This document shows positions 8,774 through 16,945 of a stretch of DNA of 45,442 nt, piece by piece. A model generated the notes under the pieces. It was not told the DNA's origin. It ran no database searches and saw only the letters and a program-made list of their open reading frames with translations. The stretch is from Nocardia elegans NBRC 108235. GTDB taxonomy: Bacteria; Actinomycetota; Actinomycetes; Mycobacteriales; Mycobacteriaceae. Numbering within the stretch: position 1 is the stretch's first letter; every line of letters starts with the position of its first letter. Location of the stretch: the NCBI RefSeq assembly GCF_001612845.1, contig NZ_BDBF01000058.1, forward strand, positions 1 through 45,442, read 5' to 3'. The position numbers were made by a program, and so were the translations under genes.

Positions 8774-9856
8774 TCACGCCGTCCGGGCGAGCTGTGCGGG
8801 TTCGGTGTCGTGCGCCGGCTCGGGAAGATGGCGGTTGCGCCGGGGAACAGTCGCCAGCAACAAGCCGCCCACGGCCCAGCAGCTCAGCACCGCCAGTGCC
8901 GCTGCCGAGCCCGCACCGCCGAAATACGCGGTCGAGCGCAGCGCGGTGGCGGCCGCGCCGGGCGGGAGCAGTGTTCCCAGGGTGCCCCAGCCGGCCGGCA
9001 GCAGTTCCGGTGCGGACATGGCGCCGGAGAGTGGAATGCCCAGTGCGACAAAAGTTGCCGCGCCCACACCGAGTCCGGCGAGGCCGAGCACGGCGCGCAG
9101 GCCGAGGAGTGCGAGTGCGATCGCGCCGATGGCCAGGGCGACCACTCCCGCGTTGGCGAGGTAATTTCCGGTCAGCACGTCGAGCCAGGTGTGCAGTACG
9201 GCGGTGACGGCGAATCCGGCGATGAGTGCGACGGCCACGGCCGCGCCGATCCGCGCGGTGCGGCCCAGCGTCAGCAGCGACAGGGCGGCGCCGGTCAACA
9301 GGCCGCCGATGACCATGGGAACCAGGGTGAGGCCGAATACCGCACCGTGCGGGTCGGCGGCAGGCGTGGCGACGATATCGGTGACCACCGGCGTCGGCGA
9401 AAGCTGTTGCGGCATCGGGGTGCTGGGTGCGGGTTGGCCCGCGACAGGACTACCGGGCTGTGGCGACTGCCCGGAACTCGTCTGCGGCGCAGCGGATCGG
9501 CTCATGCTCCGGGCGGCTTCGGTCAGGGCTTGGGCGACGGCCGGACCGGCTGCGGAGGCGGTCAACACCTCCGGTCCGTTCGCGCCGATCACGATGGCGC
9601 CGTAGATATCGCGATCCTCGATGGCCTGAACGGCCGTCGTGCGGTCGGGATACGTCGTCGTGTCGATCGCCGATTCGCCGAGCGCGCCGAGGCCCTGGCG
9701 CACCTGTTCGACGGCGGGGGCCGGGCCGGCCAGCCCGACCGGGAGGTGACGTGGGGCCAGATTGGTGGTCGGCCAGGCGAAGGCCGTGACCAGCACGGTG
9801 ATCAGAGCGGACAGGGCCAGAACCGGTCCGAGAACGGTGGCGGGCGACGGTCGCAT
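8774..9856 (-). CDS. polytopic membrane protein, ABC-2/YhgE-like
   Basis: A 360-residue membrane protein. One N-terminal helix (LGPVLALSALITVLVTAFAW) is followed by an external domain of about 150 residues that ends in a Pro/Ser/Gln-rich linker, then five or six hydrophobic helices and a short cytoplasmic tail. This layout resembles YhgE/Pip or ABC-2 type permease subunits, but no ATPase is adjacent, so transport is unproven. ATG 9856 has GGAG eight bases upstream and was preferred over an upstream in-frame start. It is divergent from a TetR gene and shares two matching operator-like sites with it, so it is very probably the TetR target: a drug or lipid efflux-type component. Confidence 0.75.
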   Translation of the reverse strand: MRPSPATVLGPVLALSALITVLVTAFAWPTTNLAPRHLPVGLAGPAPAVEQVRQGLGALGESAIDTTTYPDRTTAVQAIEDRDIYGAIVIGANGPEVLTASAAGPAVAQALTEAARSMSRSAAPQTSSGQSPQPGSPVAGQPAPSTPMPQQLSPTPVVTDIVATPAADPHGAVFGLTLVPMVIGGLLTGAALSLLTLGRTARIGAAVAVALIAGFAVTAVLHTWLDVLTGNYLANAGVVALAIGAIALALLGLRAVLGLAGLGVGAATFVALGIPLSGAMSAPELLPAGWGTLGTLLPPGAAATALRSTAYFGGAGSAAALAVLSCWAVGGLLLATVPRRNRHLPEPAHDTEPAQLARTA

Positions 9857-9871
9857 CGCAACTCCAAAGAG

Positions 9872-9885
9872 AAGGAACGTTCTTT
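9872..9885. promoter_or_regulatory. TetR operator candidate 1
   Basis: A near-palindrome centred on GAACGTTC (one mismatch over 14 bp) lies 16 bp upstream of the membrane-protein start. It shares the 15-bp string GAACGTTCTTTTTAT (9875-9889) exactly with the site next to tetR at 9930-9944. Confidence 0.65.
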
Positions 9886-9918
9886 TTATATCTCGAGCAT
9901 GCGCCCGCGGGGAGAAGA

Positions 9919-9947
9919 TTGTCAAGAACGAACGTTCTTTTTATGAT
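9919..9947 (+). promoter_or_regulatory. tetR promoter with embedded operator; leaderless transcript likely
   Basis: TTGTCA at 9919-9924 and TATGAT at 9942-9947 are separated by 17 bp. The spacer holds a perfect inverted repeat, AAGAACG-aa-CGTTCTT (9924-9939). The expected transcription start falls on or next to the tetR ATG at 9954, and there is no ribosome site, so the mRNA is probably leaderless. Repressor bound here would cover the promoter, which implies autorepression. Confidence 0.7.
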
Positions 9948-9953
9948 GCGGAC

Positions 9954-10550
9954 ATGCCGCGACTGACCGAGGAACGTCGTACCGCCCGGCGGGACCAGCT
10001 CATCGCCGCCGCTGTGCGGTGCGTGGCCCGGGAGGGCTTCCACAAGACGACGATGTCGGCGGTGATCGCCGAATCGGGGATGTCGGCCGGGGCGGTGTAC
10101 GGCTACTTCGCATCCAAGAACGACATCATCCGCGCGATCGCCGACTCCGTGCTCGGCCGGATGACGGCGAATCTGGCTCAGCTCACCGAGGGGGCGACGC
10201 CGGTGGCACCGATCGATGCGCTGGAGTCGGTGCTCGGGCAGATCGCGGATCTGGCTCGCGACGGTGATATCCCGCGCGTCGCGGTGCAGGCGTGGGCGGA
10301 GGCCGGGCGGGACGAGGTGGTGGCCGGGATCGTCCGTGAACGCCTGGCGCAAGTCCGGAACGCCTGGCGGGAATTGCTCCTGCGCGCTCGCGAGGCCGGA
10401 TTGCTCTCCGCCGCAGCCGATGTCGACGCGCTCGCCCAGGTCATGCTCGGCGCGATGATGGGATTTTTGCAGCAGTACCTGTTGATGGGCGACGTACGCC
10501 CGGATTCCTACGCTGCCGCCTATCGCAGTCTGGCGGGCGCCGGAGAGTAG
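9954..10550 (+). CDS. TetR-family repressor
   Basis: A 198-residue TetR regulator. The N-terminal helix-turn-helix is clear: RDQLIAAAVRCVAREGFHKTTMSAVIAESGMSAGAVYGYFASKNDII. The rest is an all-helical ligand and dimerisation domain ending GFLQQYLLMGDVRPDSYAAAYRSL. It is divergent from the membrane protein at 8774-9856, with a matching operator-like site in front of each gene, so it probably represses both until a hydrophobic ligand binds. The ATG at 9954 is the only sensible start; it follows the -10 element by six bases and has no ribosome site. The gene converges on the 10700-11413 gene. Confidence 0.93.
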   Translation: MPRLTEERRTARRDQLIAAAVRCVAREGFHKTTMSAVIAESGMSAGAVYGYFASKNDIIRAIADSVLGRMTANLAQLTEGATPVAPIDALESVLGQIADLARDGDIPRVAVQAWAEAGRDEVVAGIVRERLAQVRNAWRELLLRAREAGLLSAAADVDALAQVMLGAMMGFLQQYLLMGDVRPDSYAAAYRSLAGAGE

Positions 10551-10646
10551 GCGAACCGATCGCGGGATTCATCGGCACGGTGCCGGGAGCTCGCGGTATG
10601 CCATCGTGAGATGTTGTGCCGCAGAGGTTTCGGGTCAGGCGGGAAG

Positions 10647-10671
10647 CTGGCCACTGCCGTAGGGCAGCCAG
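10647..10671. terminator. possible bidirectional terminator
   Basis: A hairpin with an outer CTGG/CCAG and inner CTGCC/GGCAG stem lies between two convergent genes. There is no T run. The assignment rests on position and structure only. Confidence 0.4.
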
Positions 10672-10699
10672 GAGTTGCCAGGTTGACCGGCAGGGGAGA

Positions 10700-11413
10700 T
10701 TACCGCCGGGGCTCGACCCACAGCGCTTCGGCCAGGACGCGCAGATCGCCCTTCGGTGTCGAAATGGCCACGCCGACAGTGTGTTTGCGCCCGGAGGCGG
10801 CGATCGGCCAGGACCACACCAGGTACTTCTCCCCGGCGCGCACCGGTCCGATGCGACGGGTGGTGAGGGCGGCCGTGACGCCTCCGGGTCGCATTCCGGA
10901 CAGTTCGATGGCTGCCCAGCCGCCGGGGCAGTCGACCGCCGACCAGATGTTCTCCGTGGTCAGATGCCCTCCGGGCCCGGCCAATTCGGCATCGGGAACC
11001 CAGGCGGCCGCGACGAGATCGTGGTCGCGCATCCGCCAGGGATACAGTCGCAGGCCCCGGCCCGGTGAATTCGCGGTGCCGCAGCCGTAGCAGTCGGGAA
11101 TGGGCCGGCCCGCGGCGAACGAGTCGCGAGACGCGACCAGTGCCTCTTCCCATGCGGGTGGCGGGGTGACGGCCAATTCCACCGAACCCGGACTCGCCTC
11201 GGCGAGGATTGTGCCGTCGGAATCGGTGAGCGCACTGCCGGATTCGGAGTCGGTGATCAGGACCGGGGTGCGCACCGGAACACCGCGCCGGAAGTCGACG
11301 CGCACCTCACCGCCGACGCGATCGGCGAGCATGCCCGCCACGTAGCCGCCGAACGCCAGATCCGGATAACCGTGGATATGCGTGGGAATGGTGATCGCCG
11401 TACCGACAGTCAT
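10700..11413 (-). CDS. hypothetical protein, hotdog/thioesterase-like
   Basis: A 237-residue protein. The opening THIHGYPDLAFGGYVAGMLADRVGG resembles the first strand and helix of hotdog-fold thioesterases (HGG-like segment), and a second half-repeat begins around LTTENIWSAVDCPGGWAA, suggesting a double hotdog. Between them is PDCYGCGTANSPGRGLRLYPW, with two cysteines that could bind a metal; the segment is conserved in similar actinobacterial proteins as I remember them. Catalytic residues are not identifiable, so the activity is left open. ATG 11413 was chosen because the conserved region starts there; an ATG at 11473 extends it with unlikely sequence. It stands alone, convergent with tetR. 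Confidence 0.6.
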   Translation of the reverse strand: MTVGTAITIPTHIHGYPDLAFGGYVAGMLADRVGGEVRVDFRRGVPVRTPVLITDSESGSALTDSDGTILAEASPGSVELAVTPPPAWEEALVASRDSFAAGRPIPDCYGCGTANSPGRGLRLYPWRMRDHDLVAAAWVPDAELAGPGGHLTTENIWSAVDCPGGWAAIELSGMRPGGVTAALTTRRIGPVRAGEKYLVWSWPIAASGRKHTVGVAISTPKGDLRVLAEALWVEPRR

Positions 11414-11572
11414 CCGCGTCCGAACCTCTCGATTGTGTGCCGACCCAGGGACCATAGCGGCACCCACCGACATCCTCGGGTCCGCCGGACGATTCGCACC
11501 GGACCGGCCCTCTCGCCGCGGCCGCCGAACCTGCGGCTACGGCAGCGGTCGACCGTGGCCGCCGGAATCGGC

Positions 11573-12223
11573 CTAGGGGAGTGGTTGCGCGCCGCGCTGG
11601 TTCAGCATCAGCGCGATCAACCCGGTCTCCTGGCTCTGGGCGACAAGCATGGCCCGGGCCTGCTCCTTCACCGGGCCGGAGGCGATCTGCCGGTCGGCGG
11701 CGCGAGCCATCGCGATGCCGCCCTCGTGATGGCGGTACATCAGTTGCAGGAAAACGATTTCCGCGTCACGCCCCCGGGCGGCCGAGAGCCGGTCCAGTTC
11801 GGCCGTGCTCGCCATTCCCGGCATGCCGGCCGCCGGCGCGGTGGTGGCGGGCCCGCTCGCCGCATGATGGTGAGCGGAAACCGTATCCGCCGTCATCCAC
11901 GCCATCGGGTGATCCGACATCGGGGCGGCGTTCGCCAGGCGCAGCCATCCGAGCATCGTGCCGATCTCCACCCGCTGCGACTGGTCGATCTGCTGTGCCA
12001 GCCGCAGTACCTGCGGATCGACCCCGGGGTCCAGACGCTGCACCATCTGGATCGCCTGCTGATGGTGAGCGGTCATATCCTGGGCGAATCCGATTTCGGT
12101 GGCGTCGAGAACCGGTGCGGCGGTGTGGTTCTCGGGCAGGACGACCGGCCGCAGCGCGGCGCCGATCACGAGCAGGATCAACGCCGCCGCCGCATAGGAG
12201 CCCCAGCGCAGCATTCGCGACAT
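11573..12223 (-). CDS. DUF305-domain exported protein
   Basis: A 216-residue protein with an N-terminal membrane or signal helix (YAAAALILLVIGAALRPVVL) and two DUF305 halves. The typical histidine pairs are visible: DMTAHHQQAIQM in the first half and MYRHHEGGIAMA in the second, with an HHHAAS cluster between them. DUF305 proteins are ferritin-like-fold exported proteins, often found with copper- or metal-related genes; the His/Met content fits metal binding, but this is not proven. Its ATG directly follows the stop of the LVIVD gene (TGA-ATG), so the two are translationally coupled. No metal sensor or copper pump is adjacent. Confidence 0.88.
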   Translation of the reverse strand: MSRMLRWGSYAAAALILLVIGAALRPVVLPENHTAAPVLDATEIGFAQDMTAHHQQAIQMVQRLDPGVDPQVLRLAQQIDQSQRVEIGTMLGWLRLANAAPMSDHPMAWMTADTVSAHHHAASGPATTAPAAGMPGMASTAELDRLSAARGRDAEIVFLQLMYRHHEGGIAMARAADRQIASGPVKEQARAMLVAQSQETGLIALMLNQRGAQPLP

Positions 12224-13801
12224 TCAGGACCCCACGATCGAATGCTGGTCGGCCGGTGGTGAATACACGTCGTTGTCCAGCTGCAACACCATGAATCCAT
12301 TGTCGTTGCAGGAGGTCCACAGCTGGCTGCCGTGCCATTCCGGAGGCGCGAAACACCAGTCGGAGGACACGTCACCGAAGGCCAGCATCCCGGTGCGCGG
12401 TGACAGGGCCTGGGCCGGATCGAATTTCCCGTCCAGAATGGCGCGCGCCACCGAAAAGCCTTCCAGCGCCGGTGGTCCGATCAGCGAACCCAGTGCGTGC
12501 GGCGAGTTCCACAGTTGCAGATTCTGCCCGGTGCGGGCGGGCGGATTGAAGTAGGCGATCTCGTGCACCTGGAACGGATCGCGCACATCGAACACCCGGA
12601 TGCCGGACGATTCCCACCCGCATGCCAGTGCCGTCGGATTCTCGGGACGGTCGGCCGCGCAGTAGTGCGGGTCGTAGGAGAACACCGAACCGCCCATCGA
12701 GGAGGCGAGCATGCTGTCCTGATTCTCCGGCAGATCGATCCGCAACTTGATCTTCTCGACGACCTTGGGGTTGTTCTCGTCGGAGATGTCGACCAGTTTC
12801 ACCCCGCCGGCTCCCGCCTCGTCGACGGTGAACAGATACGGTGTGCCGTCGTAGCTCACCGGCACGCTGTGCTGGGTCGCCCAGCCGTCGGTCCAGAACA
12901 CCCGGCCGATGTGGTTGACCTGCGGATTCGGATCGCGCCGCTGAACCGCGCTGATATCGAGCACCGTGAATCCGCCCAGGGCCGACAGATACATGCGGTT
13001 GCCGTCGGGACTGATACCGAAGCCGTGCGCCTCGATGCCGGTGAGCCCCTGCCAGATCACGTGCGGATTCGCCGGATCGGTGAGGTCGACCGCGCTGACG
13101 AAGCCGGGTGCGATGCCCGAGGCCCAATAGGTCCGGCCGTCGGGGGAGAAGCCGCCCTCGTGGGTGGTGATGGGCAGGGGCATGGCCAGGTTGGTGCCCG
13201 GCCCTGGATTGAGCAGCCGCGGATGCGCGCAGTCGGAGATGTCGTAGACCGACAGGTAGCCCGTACCCTCCAGGAACGGAACCCCGGTGCCCACCAGCAG
13301 TTTTCGCGCGGTGTTGACCTTCAGGCTCTCCCAGGTTCCGGCCATCATCGCCGGTTCGGTGAGGGTGGTGCTCAACACCGGATGCGCTGGATCGGAGGCG
13401 TCGATCACCTGCACACCCTGGGCGGGACCGAGCAGATCGCCGGGGAAGAACGAGCCGGTGTAGGAGCAGTGGTCGTAGGTGGTCGAGGTGATGCCGGCGC
13501 CGTGGCCGGCGTATCCGCCGACGAACGACATATTGCAGCTGTAGCCCTGCGTGCTGCGGCCGGAGGCGCGGTCGGCGGCCGGAACATCGCCCTGCATACC
13601 GGTTTCCGGCCGCGAGCCCGGGCCGCAGTCGGCCGGGGGCACCGCGACCTTGCCGATATCGAGGAATTGCTGCACCTGGGTGGCGATATCGGATTGCAGA
13701 TCCGCCGATGCGCCGCCGACCGGCAGAATCGCGGCCGCGAGTAGGGCCGCGGCCGCGGCGATGAGTGGTTTGGGCGTGCGCCTGCTCGACCTCCGCGCCA
13801 T
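12224..13801 (-). CDS. secreted LVIVD-repeat (beta-propeller) protein
   Basis: A 525-residue exported protein. The signal peptide has a basic start (MARRSSRR), a hydrophobic core and a likely cleavage after ASA near residue 34. The rest is built from LVIVD-type propeller blades: GVQVIDASDPAHPVL, YLSVYDISDCAHPRLL, FVSAVDLTDPANPHVI, GGFTVLDISAVQ, GVKLVDISDENNPKVV and GIRVFDVRDPFQVHEI. Blades of this kind make a surface-exposed scaffold; no enzyme motif is evident. Several cysteines could form disulfides. ATG 13801 follows a GGAAGG/GGGGG region, and no earlier start has homology. The gene is coupled to the DUF305 gene that follows, suggesting joint function at the cell surface. Confidence 0.88.
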   Translation of the reverse strand: MARRSSRRTPKPLIAAAAALLAAAILPVGGASADLQSDIATQVQQFLDIGKVAVPPADCGPGSRPETGMQGDVPAADRASGRSTQGYSCNMSFVGGYAGHGAGITSTTYDHCSYTGSFFPGDLLGPAQGVQVIDASDPAHPVLSTTLTEPAMMAGTWESLKVNTARKLLVGTGVPFLEGTGYLSVYDISDCAHPRLLNPGPGTNLAMPLPITTHEGGFSPDGRTYWASGIAPGFVSAVDLTDPANPHVIWQGLTGIEAHGFGISPDGNRMYLSALGGFTVLDISAVQRRDPNPQVNHIGRVFWTDGWATQHSVPVSYDGTPYLFTVDEAGAGGVKLVDISDENNPKVVEKIKLRIDLPENQDSMLASSMGGSVFSYDPHYCAADRPENPTALACGWESSGIRVFDVRDPFQVHEIAYFNPPARTGQNLQLWNSPHALGSLIGPPALEGFSVARAILDGKFDPAQALSPRTGMLAFGDVSSDWCFAPPEWHGSQLWTSCNDNGFMVLQLDNDVYSPPADQHSIVGS

Positions 13802-13991
13802 TGCGGGACCCCCACCTTCCACAGTGAAACGGGTTACGCGTCCCGCGCGCGGAGATAGTCGGTACCGCCGGTTGCGGGCAATGCATCGAAACGGTAACCC
13901 ACCCACCTTCTCATCGGGTCTGTTTTCGGGGAAAGCCGTCCGGGGCCACCGAGCTGTTGCGCCACAGCAACACGTGAGACAAACTCTGCGA

Positions 13992-14432
13992 ATGGGAATG
14001 AAACACGTTGCAGTCATGTCGGGTGCGGTGGCTGCCGCGTTGAACGCCGGAGTGGGAATGGCTGCGGCAGCACCGAATCCGGCCGATACGCCCCGGCAGG
14101 CCGTCGCCCGCGCGTATATCGATGCGCTGGTCTCACACGATGCGAGCGCGGTGCCGTTCGCGCCGGACGCCACCCGTGTCGAAGCCGGGTTGAAGACGGG
14201 CTATTCCGGCCCGCAATTGACACAGGAACTGAATCACGGCGTCCAGTATTCGGTGATTCAGGACATTCGCGATCTGCGGATGACCGAATGCGGGGATGTG
14301 GTGACCGCGCGCTATCTGCTCGACTCCGGCGTCGCCGGGGTGCGGTTGATGACCGTCGACATCACCGAAACCTTCGTCATTCCCGACGGCACCATTCACA
14401 CCATCAACGCCACCATCGACCCGGTGGTGTAA
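13992..14432 (+). CDS. small secreted NTF2-like protein
   Basis: A 146-residue exported protein. A short signal peptide (HVAVMSGAVAAALNAGVGMAAAAP) precedes a domain of about 120 residues that looks like the NTF2/SnoaL cone fold: ARAYIDALVSHDASAVPFAPDA, then TGYSGPQL, and a C-terminal beta sheet VDITETFVIPDGTIHTINATID. Such domains bind small ligands or act as simple isomerases or hydrolases; no catalytic dyad is obvious. ATG 13992 and ATG 13998 both lack a strong ribosome site; I use the first. It is divergent from the LVIVD gene across 190 bp and is followed by another NTF2-fold gene 56 bp downstream, possibly the same operon. Confidence 0.72.
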   Translation: MGMKHVAVMSGAVAAALNAGVGMAAAAPNPADTPRQAVARAYIDALVSHDASAVPFAPDATRVEAGLKTGYSGPQLTQELNHGVQYSVIQDIRDLRMTECGDVVTARYLLDSGVAGVRLMTVDITETFVIPDGTIHTINATIDPVV

Positions 14433-14488
14433 CCGCGCCCGGCGCGGGACCGGAAAGCAACCGGAAATCCGGAGAGCGAGGAAAAGGT

Positions 14489-14962
14489 ATGTCCGACAAC
14501 GATGATCCGCGCGCGGTCGTGCGGCGGCTGTGGGCGGCGCTGGCCCGGCGCGACTGGGACGCGGTGGCCGCATCGCTCACCGAGGACTGCATCTACCTCG
14601 ATGTGCCGACCGGTCCCACGCTGGCCGCGAAAGGGCCGGACGATACCGTCAAACGCCTGCGCATCGGACTGGGCGGGCTGTCCGAATACACCAACCACGA
14701 CGGGCTGCTGGTCGCCGACGGCCCGGACGTGATCTACGAGCACTCCGAAACCTGGGTGTGGCCGACGGGCGAGCGCGCCGAGCTGCCGTTCGTCTCCGTG
14801 CACCGGGTCCGCGACGGGCGCGTCTCGCTGTGGAAGGACTACTGGAACTTCGAAACCCTCACCGCGGCAGCGCCGCCCACCTGGCTGGCGGATTTCGCGG
14901 CGGCGGATATGTCGTGGATCTACGACGCCACGGCGGAATTGAGTATCCGCCGCGCGAACTGA
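14489..14962 (+). CDS. limonene-epoxide-hydrolase/SnoaL-like protein
   Basis: A 157-residue cytoplasmic protein of the NTF2 superfamily. VVRRLWAALARRDWDAVAASLTEDCIYLDVPTGP is the first helix pair and strand; ELPFVSVHRVRDGRVSLWKDYWNFETL matches the C-terminal strand of limonene-1,2-epoxide hydrolases, where an Arg and two Asp residues catalyse. The Asp of WKDYWN and Arg/Asp residues of RVRDGR are candidates, but the exact triad cannot be confirmed by eye. The start ATG 14489 is preceded by GAGG and AAAAGG. It probably shares a transcript with the secreted NTF2-like gene upstream. It converges on the 14982-15884 gene. Confidence 0.78.
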   Translation: MSDNDDPRAVVRRLWAALARRDWDAVAASLTEDCIYLDVPTGPTLAAKGPDDTVKRLRIGLGGLSEYTNHDGLLVADGPDVIYEHSETWVWPTGERAELPFVSVHRVRDGRVSLWKDYWNFETLTAAAPPTWLADFAAADMSWIYDATAELSIRRAN

Positions 14963-14981
14963 GCCGCTCGGCGCCGTCCGG

Positions 14982-15884
14982 TCAGGACGGCCCGAGCAGT
15001 GCCCGGCAACGGCCGAGCAGTTCGGTGCGCAACGGCTCCGCCCGCCGGGCCAGCTCGGACTGGGCGCGAACGTATTCGGCACGGCCGCCGGGGGTTTCGA
15101 TGGCGATCGGCCGGTAGCCGTAGTCGGTGAGGTCGTACGGGCTGGCGCGCATATCGATTTCGCGGGCGGCGCAGGCCAGGGCGAAGCAGTCCAGCAGCAG
15201 ATCCGAATCGATCAGCGGGACCAGCTTGAACGCCCACTTGTACAGATCCATCCCCGCGTGCAGGCAGCCGGGCTGTTCCCGGCGGAACTGGTCGTCGCGG
15301 GTGAGTTGTTCGATATTGCGCGGCGCCGCCTCGGGGGTGAAGAAGCGGAAGGCGTCGAAGTGCGTGCAGCGCAACGACATCGAATCGACCACGGCGTCGG
15401 TGCCGGCACGGCCGAGCCGCAGCGGGACCTGCCGGTGGCGCACGTCGTCGCTGCGGTAGACCATCGCCCATTCGTGTAATCCGAAGCAGGACAGTTGCGC
15501 CGGCCGTGCTGCGGTGGCCGCCAGCAGGGACGCGACGAATTCGACGGTGTCGCGGCGGCGGTCGAGAAAGGCCGGATCGGCGGTATGGACCGGGCCGCCG
15601 GCCGTCTCGACGCGGTGATAGCCGCGGCGCTGCGCGTACTCTTCGGCATCGGCCAGAGCCACGCCGAAACCCGGATGCCAGCGGCGCAACTGGGCCGGTT
15701 TGTGCCCGTAATAGGTGAACAGGAAGTCGATCACCGGATGTTTGCGGCCGTCGGCGCGTTGCCGCAGGTACGGGCCGACCATCTCGTCGACCCGGTCCCC
15801 GTGCACCTGCGCCCGGTTCCGCCACTGCGCCGGCGGCAGGACCCGAAGGTCCTGCGCCGCAGCCGGTGTCGCGTCCACGGTCAT
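14982..15884 (-). CDS. conserved actinobacterial protein often labelled 3-methyladenine DNA glycosylase
   Basis: A 300-residue protein with conserved segments HPVIDFLFTYYGHKPAQLRRWHPGFG, LSCFGLHEWAMVYR, LRCTHFDAFRFFTPEA, GCLHAGMDLYKWAFKL and YDLTDYGYRPIAIETPGGRAEY. From memory, database entries of this family carry the name 3-methyladenine DNA glycosylase, but I see no helix-hairpin-helix/GPD motif of AlkA or Tag and no AAG-type fold marker. The many conserved His, Asp and Tyr residues suggest an enzyme of unknown chemistry. Its ATG overlaps the stop of the CNNM/CorC gene upstream by 4 bp, so the two are translated together. Treat the repair annotation as unproven. Confidence 0.7.
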   Translation of the reverse strand: MTVDATPAAAQDLRVLPPAQWRNRAQVHGDRVDEMVGPYLRQRADGRKHPVIDFLFTYYGHKPAQLRRWHPGFGVALADAEEYAQRRGYHRVETAGGPVHTADPAFLDRRRDTVEFVASLLAATAARPAQLSCFGLHEWAMVYRSDDVRHRQVPLRLGRAGTDAVVDSMSLRCTHFDAFRFFTPEAAPRNIEQLTRDDQFRREQPGCLHAGMDLYKWAFKLVPLIDSDLLLDCFALACAAREIDMRASPYDLTDYGYRPIAIETPGGRAEYVRAQSELARRAEPLRTELLGRCRALLGPS

Positions 15885-16945
15885 TCCGCTACCCGGTGGG
15901 TGGCATCGCGCACGGTGCCCACGAACTCTTCCACCAGATCCTCGAGCGCGACGATGCCGACGGTATTGCCGCGGGTGTCGATGACCCGGCCCAGATGACT
16001 GTTGGTGCGGCGCAACCGGGCCAGCGCCTCGTAGAGCGTGGTGCCCATGCTCAGCGTCGGAAGCGGCCGGATATCGGTGCGCGGGATCGGTGTCGACGGC
16101 CCGGCCGAATCGTCGGCCACCTTGTCCAGCACGTCCTTGACGTGCAGATAGCCCACCAGGGAGCCGTCGCCCGCGCGCACCGGATAGCGGGAGAAGCCGG
16201 TCTCGGCGACCGCGGATTCGATATCGCCCAGGGTGGTGCCGTCACCGCGCAGCGGCACGCAGCGCGTCGTGGCCAGCGGCACCATCACATCGGCGACGAT
16301 GCGGTCGGTGGTGCCCAGCGCCTGGGTGAGACGGCGATGCTCTTCTTCGTCGATGAGACCTTCCGAGCGGGATTCGCCGATCATCTCCGCCAGCTCCACC
16401 GACGACACGGTCGCGTCGAGCTCGTCCTTGGGCTCGATGCGCAGCGCGCGCAGGGTGAGATTGGCCGCCAGGTTGTACAGGCCGATCAGCGGACGGGCCA
16501 GGCGCAACCACCACAGCATGATCGGAACCAGCAGCAACGCCACCCGCTCCGGCCCGGCCAGGGCGATGTTCTTCGGAATCATCTCGCCCATCAGCATGTG
16601 CAGGATCACCACGAGGCCCAGGGCCAGCGCGAATCCCACCGGATGCAGCAGCTGATCCGGCACGCCGACCAGGTCGAACGGGCGCTCGAGCAGATGCGCG
16701 ATCGCCGGTTCGCCGATGCGGCCCAGCAGCAGCGAACAGATGGTGATGCCCAGCTGGGCGGCGGCCAGCATCATCGACAGATGCTCGGCCGCGCCGATTA
16801 CCGTGCCGGCTCCCCGTTTACCTTGGGCGGCAAGGGTTTCCAGCCGGTCACGGCGGGCGGAGATGAGCGCGAACTCCGCGCCGACGAAGAAAGCGTTGGC
16901 GGCGAGCAGGACGACGGTCAGCAACAGTCCGAACAGATCACCCAT
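15881..16945 (-). CDS. CNNM/CorC-type membrane protein with CBS pair (Rv1841c-like)
   Basis: A 354-residue protein. The N-terminal half is a DUF21/CNNM transmembrane domain (about residues 1-185) with helices LFGLLLTVVLLAANAFFVGAEFALI and LALGLVVILHMLMGEMIPKNIAL; the GEMIPKNIA segment is the family hallmark. A CBS pair follows (VADVMVPLATTRCVPLRG and VGYLHVKDVLDKVA; IVALEDLVEEFVG). CNNM/CorC proteins are linked to magnesium or cobalt efflux and bind Mg-ATP through the CBS domains. The C-terminal CorC_HlyC domain present in its neighbour is missing here. It overlaps the upstream CNNM gene by 8 bp and the downstream gene by 4 bp. M. tuberculosis has the same pair (Rv1841c-Rv1842c). Confidence 0.92.
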   Translation of the reverse strand: MGDLFGLLLTVVLLAANAFFVGAEFALISARRDRLETLAAQGKRGAGTVIGAAEHLSMMLAAAQLGITICSLLLGRIGEPAIAHLLERPFDLVGVPDQLLHPVGFALALGLVVILHMLMGEMIPKNIALAGPERVALLLVPIMLWWLRLARPLIGLYNLAANLTLRALRIEPKDELDATVSSVELAEMIGESRSEGLIDEEEHRRLTQALGTTDRIVADVMVPLATTRCVPLRGDGTTLGDIESAVAETGFSRYPVRAGDGSLVGYLHVKDVLDKVADDSAGPSTPIPRTDIRPLPTLSMGTTLYEALARLRRTNSHLGRVIDTRGNTVGIVALEDLVEEFVGTVRDATHRVAE

